Under the pieces are notes generated by a model. The model had not been told where the DNA came from, did not search any database, and was given only the letters and a program-made list of their open reading frames with translations. This document shows, in pieces, positions 14,901 to 36,006 of a DNA stretch of 60,000 nt (its first letter is position 1; the number at the start of each line of letters is the position of its first letter). This DNA comes from Apostichopus japonicus (lineage: Eukaryota > Echinodermata > Holothuroidea > Aspidochirotida > Stichopodidae), in assembly GCF_037975245.1 (NCBI RefSeq), contig NC_092569.1, forward strand, positions 4,364,501 to 4,424,500, given 5' to 3'. The position numbers were made by a program, and so were the translations under genes.

Positions 14901-17542
14901 AAATGAGACCAGATGGCAAATGGAACCTTGTGGCTGGATACCAGCACAACACTGAAAGAAAGAAAACACAATGTCTTAATCATAGCATACAGGCCTAGAA
15001 TTTAAAGCTTTAATCACTTGCTAGAGAGAAGGGGGAAAAAATGCCAGTGCATAAAACACTTTACTAGATAAAACAAAATTCCCACTTGCATATCCTTTGA
15101 ATTAATTATATTACAGCAACTTTAACTTTCTAATGGCAGGAAAGTGCACTTGTTTTATTCTTCAGGCAAACAACAAAATCTACTGGAATTTAGCCTGTGC
15201 TATACCCTGAAAACATTGGAACCTATACTGTCAAATTAATAACTGTTTGTTCTGCAAATGAGCTTTGTGGTTTTATTTCTTATACTGTGAGTTAGTGTAG
15301 TTCTTGCAGTATGCCTTAGTCTCAGTATGACACAAGACATTTTATTCAAAGTCACAATGCACGTAATTGCACACAAATATGTCCCTCCCTATAATAAATA
15401 AACAGGTGAGTGTCTAAGGCATGGTGAGCTAACAATTGCCAATCCTGTGTATCAATATTCCAGAGTTGCCCACCCCCCCCAGCCCAACCCCCCCCCAAAA
15501 ATAATAATAATAATATTTATAATTTACACAAACCAGGCATCTGGCAACAACAGAGTAAAGATGTCATCATTGTTTTCTCTTTAAAATATTTAAATCAGCT
15601 ACTGTACCCACAGAGGACAACAATATTTACTGTGTATAAATGGTTGCATTGCTTTGGTGAAATTCTAAATACAGATATATCTTTGACAGCTACGCAAAGA
15701 CTGTAATCTTTACAGGAAAGTTCTTAAATGGAAGATCTGCCATCGTGACAAATAAGCTAGAAACAGGATATGAAGATGTGGTTTTCAACTAAAACTTACA
15801 ATCAGTTTTCCACTGTCCGCCACTGGATTAAAATCCCTTAAAAAAGTGAGTGTCACCCTGCGTTATTCTTACCGACCACCGCTGCAAAAGCCTCTGGTGA
15901 ATCTCTGCCTAGAGAAATCCATCTCTGCTCCTTCTGGAGGCGATTCCAAACTGGAGAGTTTCCTGATGGTGATGACATGCTGGAGTTCTTCGTTGCTACT
16001 GTGATTAGATACACTCAAGTACGGTTCAGATGGGATTTGTTTCGCAAGGTGATGGCGTGGCTCGCTTGAGAAGGATCTGCTTACGAAGAATCTGTCACCG
16101 CTTCTGGGAGTAGAAAAATGGACAAACACTCAATAATAATCAGCAGTTCTTTTTACGACTCCTAAGCGACCACAAATGTGGGAGAAACACGTAAGGGCTT
16201 TTATGGATTGCAACTTACATGTCGGGTGGCTTCCAATTCAACAATTTAACTCTAATCTGGAATATTTTCAATTTAGAGAGTTATTTCAGAAGGGAAAACT
16301 GTAGATTACTCTTGGAAGAAAAACCCACCTTACTATGACCCGGACGCGCATCGAACCCGGAACCTCCCGATAACTAAGCCTCATTGCTTCAACTGCCACA
16401 GCCTTTATCCACTTGGCCACAGCATGGGTATACACTTGACATGTATTTAGACAGTCTTTGAAATGTCAATGCCATTCAAAAGGGAATGAGGAAACCAACC
16501 ATGGCAATATTACCATCATTACCCTTAGGCACTTTGTAAGATGTAGGAATAGGATGCACAGCATAATGCCAGGCTGCGTGGGACAGAATATGTTGTGCTC
16601 TGCAGTTCATACAATAGAAGTTGCTGGTCTGTTGAAATATTCTATATTGTTGAATATTGAGTCAGCCATGCTGTAGGTGATTTTGAAGCTTTTAATTTTT
16701 GTAACTTGGATGCATGTACATATGCTAGATCAATTCAAGACAAAAATCAAGATAAAACATTCCTAGTGCAGTCAATATAACTACAAGTGACCTTGTAGTG
16801 AACCTGCAGTTCCCTGAAGTTCTGAGACATGATCAGCTTTCCATAATGGGTGAACCACGACAACGTTCTTATTCCTTTGAATTGCGATTGTAGTTGGTCT
16901 TACTAGCCTAAATCTCGGACAAAGAGGCCACATGCCGTATGGGATATTGTGGATGTTCTTTGAAGGCCTGCTTGGTATTTAACTTTACTTAGACTCAACC
17001 TACCCTATATTCAAAGAAATGGGAATGGCCTGTGGCCAACATTGTTAGGTTTAATTAACCTACCCTTTCGTAGGTGAACTCGGTGGAGTATGTCCTCCAG
17101 ACGTCCTTCGTGTTCTGGGACCGGAAAGAGACCTTCTTAGTTTTGAACTTGTTGAAGATGTAGGCGTTTCATGAACGCCAGTTTCGGTATGCAAGAATGA
17201 AAGGGTACTGACATTTGTCGATGTTGCACTTGCACTGTTCCGTTGCCTAACTGACTTACCCTGTGGAGTTTCTAACGTCAGTACATTCGGTATGGAAACA
17301 CGACTAGGAGTAGTAGTACTGTCACGCACGTTAGCAATGTTAACATTAGGCCTAACTTTAAAACCTACATCATCTTTAGTGTCATCGTCGACAACAGACA
17401 CATTCTGTTTTGATCCTTCCCCGTTTTTACGGTGCTTTTTCTCTACCTTTCCACTGAGGGAAATATTAGAAAGGAATGTAATGGCCTCAGCTCTTCTTTT
17501 AGCAATTTTGTAGGAGCTATGCCTCCGACGACGGTCGGCCAT
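2949..17542 (-). CDS. CABLES: Cables orthologue (Cdk5 and Abl enzyme substrate), 10 coding exons, complete
   Basis: Exons in transcript order: 17542-17064, 16103-15873, 14951-14865, 14218-14089, 8405-8255, 7012-6894, 5943-5837, 4996-4860, 4425-4358, 3086-2949. All have GT donors and AG acceptors and the phases join to one 548-residue frame. The start is the only in-frame ATG and has a strong context (A at -3, G at +4). Exon 1 carries [14 protein letters not shown], the conserved N-terminal CABLES patch, then a Ser/Thr/Pro-rich low-complexity stretch. Exon 3 encodes [15 protein letters not shown], exon 6 [11 protein letters not shown] and [12 protein letters not shown], exon 8 [18 protein letters not shown] and NRKLLAG, exon 10 [16 protein letters not shown] and the end [12 protein letters not shown]. 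Residues about 400-540 are the cyclin-box-like region. Known CABLES proteins link cyclin-dependent kinases to Abl/Src kinases; that role is inferred here by orthology. Human paralogues are of similar order (about 480-630 residues). Whether this is CABLES1 or CABLES2 cannot be said; one invertebrate gene is expected. Confidence 0.93.
7376..7975. repeat. 21-bp minisatellite in Cables intron 5
   Basis: About 25 or more copies of a unit close to GAGAGTATAACTCTATACCC. The first copies are irregular and some carry insertions. Each unit contains ACTCT and AGAGT in inverted order, so single units can fold. It lies between exon 6 (ends 7012) and exon 5 (8255-8405), well clear of both splice sites. Confidence 0.92.
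8406..14088 (-). other. large Cables intron 4, no gene seen
   Basis: A 5.7-kb intron between exon 4 (phase 0 end) and exon 5 (phase 0 start). It contains poly-C and poly-G runs (8690, 10890, 12138), a 28-bp direct duplication at 9701-9756, and AT-rich ORFs with no recognisable domain, including a 93-codon Lys/Asn-rich one at 10131-10412. Because both flanking phases are 0, an extra exon with a length divisible by three would not be noticed. Confidence 0.6.
8445..8490. repeat. short tandem repeat, about 15-bp unit
   Basis: Four near-identical copies of GTAGGTCACATG just upstream (in transcript sense) of Cables exon 5. The small ORF reading [11 protein letters not shown] across it is an artefact of the repeat. 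Confidence 0.75.
16334..16424 (-). mobile_element. tRNA-like SINE head or tRNA pseudogene in Cables intron 1
   Basis: Minus strand shows an RNA polymerase III A box, TGGCCAAGTGG (16419-16409), and a B box, GGTTCGATGC (16357-16348), separated by about 50 bases as in tRNAs with a long variable arm (Ser/Leu type). The acceptor stem does not pair well, so a working tRNA is unlikely. Confidence 0.5.
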
Positions 17543-17589
17543 GCTAATTGAGTCGAATGAATGATACACAAGTCAGCTTATGATTCAAC

Positions 17590-17790
17590 TCATCATTCAC
17601 ATCTATCTATAAAATCGAGATCAATCGGTTGGTCCAAATATGGCTGAATTCGTGGTATGTACGTCATATATCAAGAATTCGAATTATGAAATCATTAAAT
17701 ATGGCTGAATATGTATATGTACGTCATGCTTGATGATAATTCGAATTAGTGATATATCATTAAATATGGCTGAACTCTTGATATGTTCGT
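17590..17790. repeat. three diverged copies of a 63-bp repeat upstream of Cables
   Basis: The word AAATATGGCTGAA recurs at about 63-base spacing (near 17637, 17698 and 17763), followed each time by a TATGTACGTCAT-like segment and an AT-rich tail. It starts roughly 100 bases upstream of the Cables ATG, so it may lie in or near the promoter. Confidence 0.7.
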
Positions 17791-17892
17791 CATATTTATT
17801 GATATCATTAATTTAACATTGAAAGAATTATGATACCTTGATATTATAAATTGATTGATATTTTGAATAAGCAAATTTATTGATATCAAGAA

Positions 17893-18443
17893 TTGAATTC
17901 GTGGGTCAGAACTCTTTACAGTAATGTCTCATCTTGTATTGTTAATAATGGTTTTCTTTCCGAGTATTTCAGAGTCTCCACTAAGGGTGTCCGTCAAGGG
18001 TGCCCTCTGAGCCCATATTTGTTCATCACTTGCTCTGAGATTATACTGCTCTTATTATTTGAGGAGTTTTGGCAAGTTTCTGGATTTAAAGTAAATTTGG
18101 GCAAATCTTGCCTTTTTCCCCTTGGACTTTTTTTGCTCGACCCCACCACGTTATTTTCGCAATTTAAATTTTGTTATAAGCGACGAACTTGTCAATTATT
18201 TATAGGTACTTCTTTTAACATCTCACCAAGAAGACTTCTATAAGTTGAAATATGTCCCCAAACTGTCTCGTATTAAAAGCGGTTAATCTCTGGTCTTCTC
18301 GAGTTCTTACGCCCATCGGGAAAACTTTTTCGACAATAATGGAACTATGCCATCGGTTATGATGGGTTTTGTATACAAAGTTCGATCTGGATCATTTCCC
18401 TTTTAACTTTTACTTCGGAATTGTGTCGGCGATTCCAAGCCCT
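17893..18443 (+). pseudogene. LINE reverse transcriptase fragment (L1/Tx1-like), 5' part
   Basis: The frame reads WVRTLYSNVSSCIVNNGF then GVRQGCPLSPYLF, the conserved fingers/palm motif of non-LTR reverse transcriptases in L1/Tx1 style. It then jumps directly to FWQVSGFKVNLGKSCLFPLG, which normally follows the catalytic YADD/ADDT segment. The active-site block is therefore deleted. Downstream, frameshifted pieces such as NLWSSRVLTPIGKTF (near 18282-18330) match the usual order of the C-terminal half. Non-functional. Confidence 0.85.
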
Positions 18444-18657
18444 TAGAAAGAAAGTGTAAATCACGCTCACAACCGAAATGGTAATTAGCAACGCCCTGTA
18501 AAAGCTATTACGTCACCCAAAGTAACAAATTATGTATAGGCCTACAAGATACATCTAATTGAGAAAAAATCACAGCAATTCAGAAATGGCATGAAATCGA
18601 TAGCAAGACGTATATGACTGGGAAAGTATTTTTGTGTACCTTATCTGGTTGTACGAG

Positions 18658-19218
18658 CAGTGGCGGCGCCAGGAATTTTTAGTTGGGGAGGCTAAGGGGG
18701 GGCTGGATATAAGGGGAGGGGGTTCCCCCTCCCCTTTTGAAATTTTTCCCAATCCTGGAAAGGCCTACATGCAAAATGGTGGCATTTAGCGAGGCTTTTG
18801 TCACCTGAAAATTTCTCCAAAAATATGCATTTTTTTGTGAGTAACTTTAGTCAAATTAGAATGGAAGATACCAATTCACAGTTTTCGTATCACTAAAATA
18901 TTACCTGCTGTGAAAGATCCAATTCCTTTGCTCAATTATTATATCGCGCTCTCTGACACAACTCCTGTTTAGTCTGTATACACTCTGTTTGTGAAACGCA
19001 CACGACATTGCCGTATGAGAACAAAATTCATCAAAATTTCCATTGACCATTGTAGCACTGCGTTATGGCTGACAACATTTGGGTAGGCTATATTGTTTCA
19101 ATGAGGTTTTTTTTTTTTGCCTATTTCAGTTGGGGGGGCTAATGGGGGGGCTGACTACTTCAGTGGGGGGTTAAAGCCCCCCCCCCAAGCCCCCCCCCCC
19201 CCCTTGGCGCCGCCACTG
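18658..19218. mobile_element. non-autonomous hAT-type element, 561 bp
   Basis: Terminal inverted repeats CAGTGGCGGCGCC begin at 18658 and end at 19218, flanked on both sides by the 8-bp duplication TGTACGAG (18650-18657 and 19219-19226). CAG...CTG ends with 8-bp duplications are the hallmark of hAT elements. The interior is GC-rich at the ends (poly-G and poly-C blocks) and encodes no transposase. It sits inside the LINE remnant. Confidence 0.92.
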
Positions 19219-19229
19219 TGTACGAGATA

Positions 19230-19424
19230 CCAAAAATACACTACTTTAAGCTCCGTTTCTTGCATAGAATACTTTGTAGGCCTACGAACATGTTTTCATT
19301 TAGGATCAATGTAAAAGGATAGCTCGCTATACACATTTTGTCAGAGAGACTAAATGAAACACTAGAGCATTTGTTTTGGGAATGTGATTTTGTTAAAACC
19401 TTCTGCAGGGTTAGAGTCTTTTAA
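19230..19424 (+). pseudogene. C-terminal remnant of the same LINE, after the hAT insertion
   Basis: The frame gives KLRFLHRILCRPTNMF and then ETLEHLFWECDFVKTF. This is the standard C-terminal arrangement of L1/Tx1-type ORF2 proteins (FLHRI..TN, then ETLEHLFFEC..V). One in-frame stop lies between them. It sits right of the inserted element at 18658-19218, on the same strand and in the correct order after 17893-18443. Confidence 0.8.
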
Positions 19425-20622
19425 CCTTTGCCCGAAGAGCAACTTTGATATTAACTATGATCACGTTATGTTTGTTCATATCTACGAAGCATAAACATCC
19501 AATTAACTTTTATCTTTTACCTGCAAAGTATTTTCAGTTGCAAATTAAATGATAAGCTGTCAGATGCTATGGCAGTTTACTAAACAAACTCAATTTTTTT
19601 TTTTTACAGGTAGAATATTACATGCTTAAATTAGCTAATAATGAATGCCGTAGTACAATCTTAAGCGACATGTATAATGATTGAATGTATCAATTACTTT
19701 CTCAAAAAAATATATATATATTAATTTTGGGATATGTAAATTTCTTTTTCATTAATTCTGTTTGTTTCTTGTATTGTTTTTGAGAATATTTTTTTTTTTT
19801 TGATTAACGTAAATGTAATCATTTATATAATTTGAAGCAAATTCGAATTAAAATTTGAAATTGATTGTTAGAAAGATATCAATAAATGGAGAAAAACAAA
19901 TGAATTCGTGATATCAACAATTACAGGCTGATATCAACAAACTAAGTTATGATATCAACGATTTTCCTGCACTAATTAAATATCATCAAATTAATTAAAG
20001 ACGCCATCAATTATTCAATTATATCATTCAATATATACTGATACCATTCAATATAGAGTAAGAGTAAAACGCGCATTTGCCATATACGCCAGTCAATGAC
20101 CCGATTCGGTACAACAACTCGCACCGTTGTGTAATTCGATATGAGCCTATTGTTCCTGCCGACCTCGCTATCATCGACGCAAACTAGAACTGAAGATTGC
20201 CCATGAGGCTATTCATAACAAACTACAACAGACCTACGTGCCTTTCCATAGTGACACAATAGTGCAATCACCGACTAAAATGTGTAGTGATCACGATATG
20301 GACATTATTTAATAATTGACTGATCCGTGTACCAGCATACTTCCAGCTGTGTTATCTATATACAACAGATTATGATTATATTGAGTGTGGTATTGTTCTA
20401 CCATAACTAGAGTTCCTTTATAGATAAAAGGGACTCTTAACCAAAACAGTCGCTTCTCGCGAGTAAGAATCGCGGTTGTTTCAAGTATTTCTGAGTGCAT
20501 GGTTGGCTGTCTGCGTGATTGGCTGTGCGTGATTGCCTGTCGCAGACAACCATTCACTTAGATTCGTAATTTTCGCCTCGCAGTGACTAATTCTAATCGG
20601 AGCCGCGTTATTATAACGCCAC

Positions 20623-20628
20623 TATATA
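20623..20628 (+). promoter_or_regulatory. possible TATA box of the first SLC22 gene
   Basis: TATATA about 230 bases upstream of the putative 5' UTR donor at 20857. Positional guess only; AT-rich words are common here. Confidence 0.2.
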
Positions 20629-20689
20629 CACTTCTCAGAGCAACAGGAAATACTCAACAGAACACGGTTTTACGTATAGGCTATGAATC

Positions 20690-20857
20690 CTGTAGCAATA
20701 GCAGACCTCTTGTCGTCTGGCAAATTCGATGAATGTGCAACTGTCATTATTTGTTCATTTTAGCAAGCAACGTATATCAGAGAAGCAATATACAGCAGGA
20801 TGTACGTATAGTATTGACTGAAGAGATAGACGCCAACACAGAACTTGCTTCACATCG
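20690..20857 (+). other. putative non-coding 5' exon of the first SLC22 gene (left edge unknown)
   Basis: Ends in ACATCG followed by GTAAGT, a consensus donor. The second SLC22 gene has the same ACATCG/GTAAGT junction at 40523. The next acceptor would be ...TTATACGTAG ending at 23136, giving a short 5' UTR segment before the ATG at 23179. Inferred from comparison of the paralogues. Confidence 0.45.
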
Positions 20858-21370
20858 GTAAGTTTATTCCTATTATCATATTCTTTTGTTGATATATTAA
20901 TTTGAGTTGATGATACATCCAGTTAAAGTAAGCTCACCAAGAATATCACCGTTTGCCTATAGGCCGATACTGTTTCCATCGGAATATTGTGACTCTGGTA
21001 GACTAATACGTAGATACATATTTATAGTGAAGTGTTTTCCAATGAATTAGTATAAGTGAGGTTGCTATCCCCCCCCCCCCCAACACACACAATCACCGAC
21101 CAGTGGTAAAGGGGCGCATTGGATGTTGGGTGGGTTACCAGTGTTTATCAGGAATATATTATAGGGCTGAAGACGTTAACGCGATCGCCGTCCGTAACAA
21201 GCATTAGCATGATGAGTTTCCTTTTGGTGCCAAATTATACTGTTTAGCATAACAATGTTACATGGGGAATATCGGGAAGGGAATAAAGGGGAGGGGGTGG
21301 GTGGGTAGTAAAGACGCCTTTCATTTCGTCTCTGATATGTGAAATAATGCATTCTGAGGCATATTTGTGC

Positions 21371-21424
21371 TATAAATTATGTGTATAAAACATAAAACTA
21401 AGTATACATGGAAGGTGCATAAGG

Positions 21425-21465
<41 letters not shown>

Positions 21466-21552
21466 AATTATATTTTTTGTGTGGGTATAGGGGAGGACTG
21501 TAAATTATGTGTATAAAACATAAAACTAAGTATACATGGAAGGTGCATAAGG

Positions 21553-21591
<39 letters not shown>

Positions 21592-21684
21592 CTTTGTAAT
21601 TATATTTTTTGTGTGGGTATAGGGGAGGACTGTAAATTATGTGTATAAAACATAAAACTAAGTATACATGGAAGGTGCATAAGG

Positions 21685-21769
<85 letters not shown>

Positions 21770-21818
21770 ATACCTTTGTAATTATATTTTTTGTGTGGGT
21801 ATAGGGGAGGACTGTAAA
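21371..21818. repeat. three-copy tandem repeat of about 130 bp with internal (TA)n
   Basis: The phrase TAAATTATGTGTATAAAACA recurs at 21373, 21501 and 21633. Each unit ends in a GGGTATAGGGGAGGACTG phrase. Inside each unit is a (TA)n tract, longest in the third copy. It lies in intron 1 of the first SLC22 gene. Confidence 0.9.
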
Positions 21819-23178
21819 AGGAGGTCACCTCACACAAAGTGATCCCCAGGATTGGTGTCTGACTAAAGCTCCAGGCATCTAAATCATTGCGTAATCATGC
21901 CTATACTTATCAGACAGAGGCCTATATTGAAATTCGCTGAAGCATGCAAAAGTAGTCTGCTGGTATGTTTGCCACTCAGTGTATTCTTAACAGTATTGTA
22001 GTATGTTCTCTATGTGATACGGTAAATGTGTGTGTGTTTATCAGTTCCACTTCCAGTATTGCGTCGTGTATGGAGGAGCTGTGACAACTCTGTTGCTTGA
22101 TATAGTTGTCGTGTTAATTGCTGTTTGTTTGCGAATTAAGGAAAGTGTCTTATTCTTCCAAAATCTGCTCAAACTTCGTTGAAATCACGTAAATGAATTA
22201 GGGATTAAACAAAACCTTGCATTTATTGACCGTATAATGGCAAACGAATTGTATTCCTAACATGCATTGTATATCGAATCACCTCCTAAGCAATAACTTC
22301 TTCCCTCGATGATTTGCTAACACATTCATTTATAGCTTTCGCAATGTATAAATGAGAGATATGAGAAACACGTGACAAGCACCATATACAATCCGTTAAA
22401 GGCAATGGGAAGGAGACTTTTTCTCCTGGATCAGTTTATTATGTTGTTTACGGATAGGGTGAGGATAGCTCCAACTCACCCTTAGCGCCTGGTGTGTGTC
22501 CGGGAGGGGAGGGTATATCCAGCTCCTTCTAAGCGCCAATGGTAAAATACAGAGTTGCAAACTTTGGTATACTGGTATATATGCGCGGGCGATTTGTCTG
22601 TTGAAAAGTATAGATATTCTAATTATCAGCTAACTTGTAAAAATGGCAGATCGCTGGATGGCAGGCTCTTCAAATTAACTTGAACACACACAAAAAAGAG
22701 CTCGTAATGCACTTTACGTACTTGTATATCATGCCGTTTCGATATAAAACATTGGAACTTTAAAGCACAACTATTCGGCAGATTTGGCAATTGGATCGGG
22801 TACATTATTCAGCATCAGGAGACCCCCCCCCCTCCACCACCACCAACACCACCACCCATGCCTCAGCCAGGCAAGGGCCTTTTGTGTATTTCAATATTCC
22901 AGTAATATGACGTTATTACCTCCCTCTCCACCTCTCTCTCCTGTTCTTGTCCAAACAGAGTTAACTGTGAAAAGGATGGTTTTGAATCGCTCTGGCAGAT
23001 TACCAATACACATGTAGTGAACGATGAATGCAGAGAAGACTTGTTTAAGTCTTATCTTGTCAGTTTCGTGACGTCAAACTGAAGGCCACTAGTAATTCAA
23101 CGAAGCTACCACTTATATATATTTTGTTATACGTAGATCATTTGGTAAAGAAAAACAAACCAAAGTGCCAAAAAGAAA

Positions 23179-33032
<9,854 letters not shown>

Positions 33033-33163
33033 TATAGGTGACCAAAAGTAAATCACTTCCATGGAACAGCAAAAGTATTAGTTAACTAATTTAGTTCTGT
33101 TTATGTATTGTTAAGCCCATTGAACCCTGGGATTTTGCGCTATATAAGCACCGGTGTAACAAT

Positions 33164-33169
33164 AATAAA
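33164..33169 (+). promoter_or_regulatory. polyadenylation signal of SLC22 paralogue 1
   Basis: AATAAA 132 bases after the stop codon; the first canonical hexamer downstream. Confidence 0.55.
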
Positions 33170-34786
33170 CGCTACAGTTTACGTATTTGTTGGACGTGTC
33201 GTACCACCATTAAATGCTCTCATTGACTTACACACTAAGCTCGTCACTTTTCTAAGGCCGCTAGAGCATAGATAGAAGTTTTCAACTGCCCACCATACGA
33301 TAGCTGATGGCTTGAGCTATCACAGGTTTGCCACCATGACCGTTTAGATTTGGAGCTAGAAGAGCTCAAAGGTTAGCATAAAGTGCTCCCCCAAGCCCAT
33401 GGCATCTGCCAACTCCCGCTGCGGAATATGCTTGTTTCACCCAGGAGCTTCTTAAAATGCCTTAAATCACCTTCAATCCTCCAGATTTTATAGACCGTCA
33501 GTAGTTTATTTGATCCTCTTCAACATCCAAGCATGAAAAAGAATGATGATGCTGACTCAGAAAATGACAAAACGAATCACTATTTATAGTAGGTTAATGA
33601 CTATTTTAGGACAGTGGTTAACCTTTCAGGCGCCGCGTGCACTATACTCTAATTGTGGTATACGGTACCGAAACATGTACGTATAATGGGGATCTCGAGC
33701 CACGCGCCATATTAACAAAGTGCGCGGTCATATCGGTCCCATGGCTAGTTCCACGAAACTTGACAAGATTTCGTCTATGAAATTGCTGAGAATTCTTTGA
33801 GGAATCTCTCAGACGGACATTTCTTGTGCAAACTGCCATCATATTCACTATAATACACACGTAGTGTGACATATTCGAGCAGCACATTTGGTGTTGACCA
33901 CTCAACTAGCACATGTTATCAACGAAATGTTGCCCAACATTAATTTGGCAACTTTACGCACGTCTGGTCGTCAACAATTCTGCCCCGAATGAATGGTAAA
34001 CAATCCCCTAAGGAGATGTTTTAACCCCCGCCCCACCCTCCTCTTATTTTGGTCACGCCACTGTGTCAGCGTACTGCCCGGAGACCTTTGGCCCAAATAC
34101 GGGGTGCGGGCATGAATTATTTGCGAATAGCCCCCTCCCCTTCTTTCTCAGTTACGTGATAGCGAATAAGATTTTTTTTTTTTAAATTGAAAGATGTGCA
34201 ATATCTTTAACTAAAATGTATATCACATTGGTATATATATATATATCCTTATAAAAGGTATTTTGAAACTTTTCAGTTCTTTTTTGAATATCGAAACTAA
34301 ATTTACTTTGCGTTGGAATTGACACGATCAAAATAAGACCAAGGGCTCACGTCCTTCCTATCCCCTCCTGCGGGGGGGGGGGTAGAGTGGTGTTGCACCA
34401 CGTAAACATCTGTATCACACTAGATTAAATGTGACTTTTTGAGGTTGGTTCTCTTAATTGTAACTACACAAGAATGATAATTCATAAAGTAAACTTGGTG
34501 CCGCCGCGGTTCTTTTGAGCCCGAGATGAATTTTATTTTAAATAAATATAAATATTCTAACGGTAAGTGCAGTATGTCATTAGATTATAATGGAAGGGGA
34601 ATATATTTACATACTTTTAGTTAAAAGAACTTCTACTTTTTTACAACATATTTTATAAGAGTCTTCCATTATAAATGATTGAAAAGTTAAAACTGAAGGG
34701 AGCATGCCCGTATCTGATTGTGTTTCATAAATTGTCGTTATTTGTTGTTGGGAGATCTTCTTTTAAGTCCACTCGTCTTGACGAAA

Positions 34787-35040
34787 GTATGTATGTATGT
34801 ATGTATGTATATGTGATCTTCCTGCAAGCAGGAACTCGCGAAAGAAGTCATGGAGGCTTATAGACTCGCAAGCTGACCGAAGCCAATCTCTCGGCACACA
34901 TCCATTTAACGTCCATGTCGGGAAGTTGTTATTGAACAACACCCTTGCCAGACGACACACCTTGCTGTCGGCGGGGAATCGAACCGGGGATCTCATGACT
35001 GGGAGACGCCGGCGTTAACCACTAGGCTATACACTCCGCC
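34787..35040 (-). mobile_element. tRNA-derived SINE, about 250 bp
   Basis: Minus-strand head has A box TAGCCTAGTGG (35029-35019) and B box GGTTCGATTCC (34985-34975) at tRNA-like spacing, followed by about 160 bases of unrelated body and a (CATA)n-type 3' tail at 34812-34787. Box order, body and simple-repeat tail fit a near full-length SINE. Flanks show only a weak CTTGA..GAAAG similarity as a possible target duplication. Confidence 0.8.
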
Positions 35041-35585
35041 TTGAAAGTCGAAAACTAGGACCGCGACGATAGAGTTGAGTCCGGGTCGTAATAAGTCTGG
35101 TAGCGTGCGGTGGCAGGGTTAACAGCGTCTGACTTGCCCTAGTAAAGAATTGCTAAAGACCCCTCCCCATCCCAACCCCACCCCCCCCCCTCCCCACCTC
35201 AGAAAAGGAAGACGGAAGATATAAGCTGAAGATGTAAGCATTTATAACAATATTTTGAGCTTTCGTCGCAAGTTTAATTTGTTAAAAGGGGTTTCCATAT
35301 ATATAGGAAAAAGTGCGAACATTGGAACCATTCCACAATATATATTTGTTTACCAAAAGTTTAAATTGGAATATGCTAATGGAAATTAATACATCATATG
35401 TAGATTAATTGTTAGCAAGCCTTGACTATAGAGCAATTGCATTGGAGAATTAGCCAACATCTAATTAACAAACTGGTCATTAATTATTAAGAAGGAAAGA
35501 AATGCAAGGTACCGGTACCCAATCGAGCTGGCGAGTCCTCGCAATATCGTGTTACCCCATGACACTTTTTGCCGCCTATTAAGTC

Positions 35586-36006
35586 CACGTATATGGCAAG
35601 CCATGTGGGACAAACACCGCAAAATATATACGCGTATTAATTCGAATATATATATGTTGTACATGTGTAAAGTTTCGCTTTTTGAAGCGATCTCGCGAGC
35701 CCGCCAAAAACGTTGGTATATGTACACAGCAAGAGCGTAAATGTGTTTTCGTGTATATTCTAATTAATCCGTGCATATATTGGATTTAATCCCCATATGT
35801 ATTCTATTTAATACGTGTATATATTCAAATTAATACGTGTATATATTCGAATTAATACGTGTATATATTCGAATTAATACGCGGATATATTTGGGCCATA
35901 TGATTGGCTAATAATATATACGCGTATATATTCCAATTAATACGCGTATAAATTACGATGCTGATATATTATGCAGTGTTTGTCCCACATGGCTTGCCAT
36001 ACACGT
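35586..36006. mobile_element. foldback/MITE-like element with 24-bp internal tandem repeat
   Basis: Inverted ends of 32 bases with one mismatch: left arm begins CACGTATATGGCAAGCCATG and right arm ends with its complement at 36006. The middle is dominated by about eight copies of a 24-bp unit like ATTAATACGTGTATATATTC (35750-35950). No clear target duplication. Confidence 0.75.

Noticed and set aside
17292-17513. 73-codon plus-strand ORF
   Set aside because: Antisense shadow of Cables exon 1, which has the conserved motif and matching splice donor.
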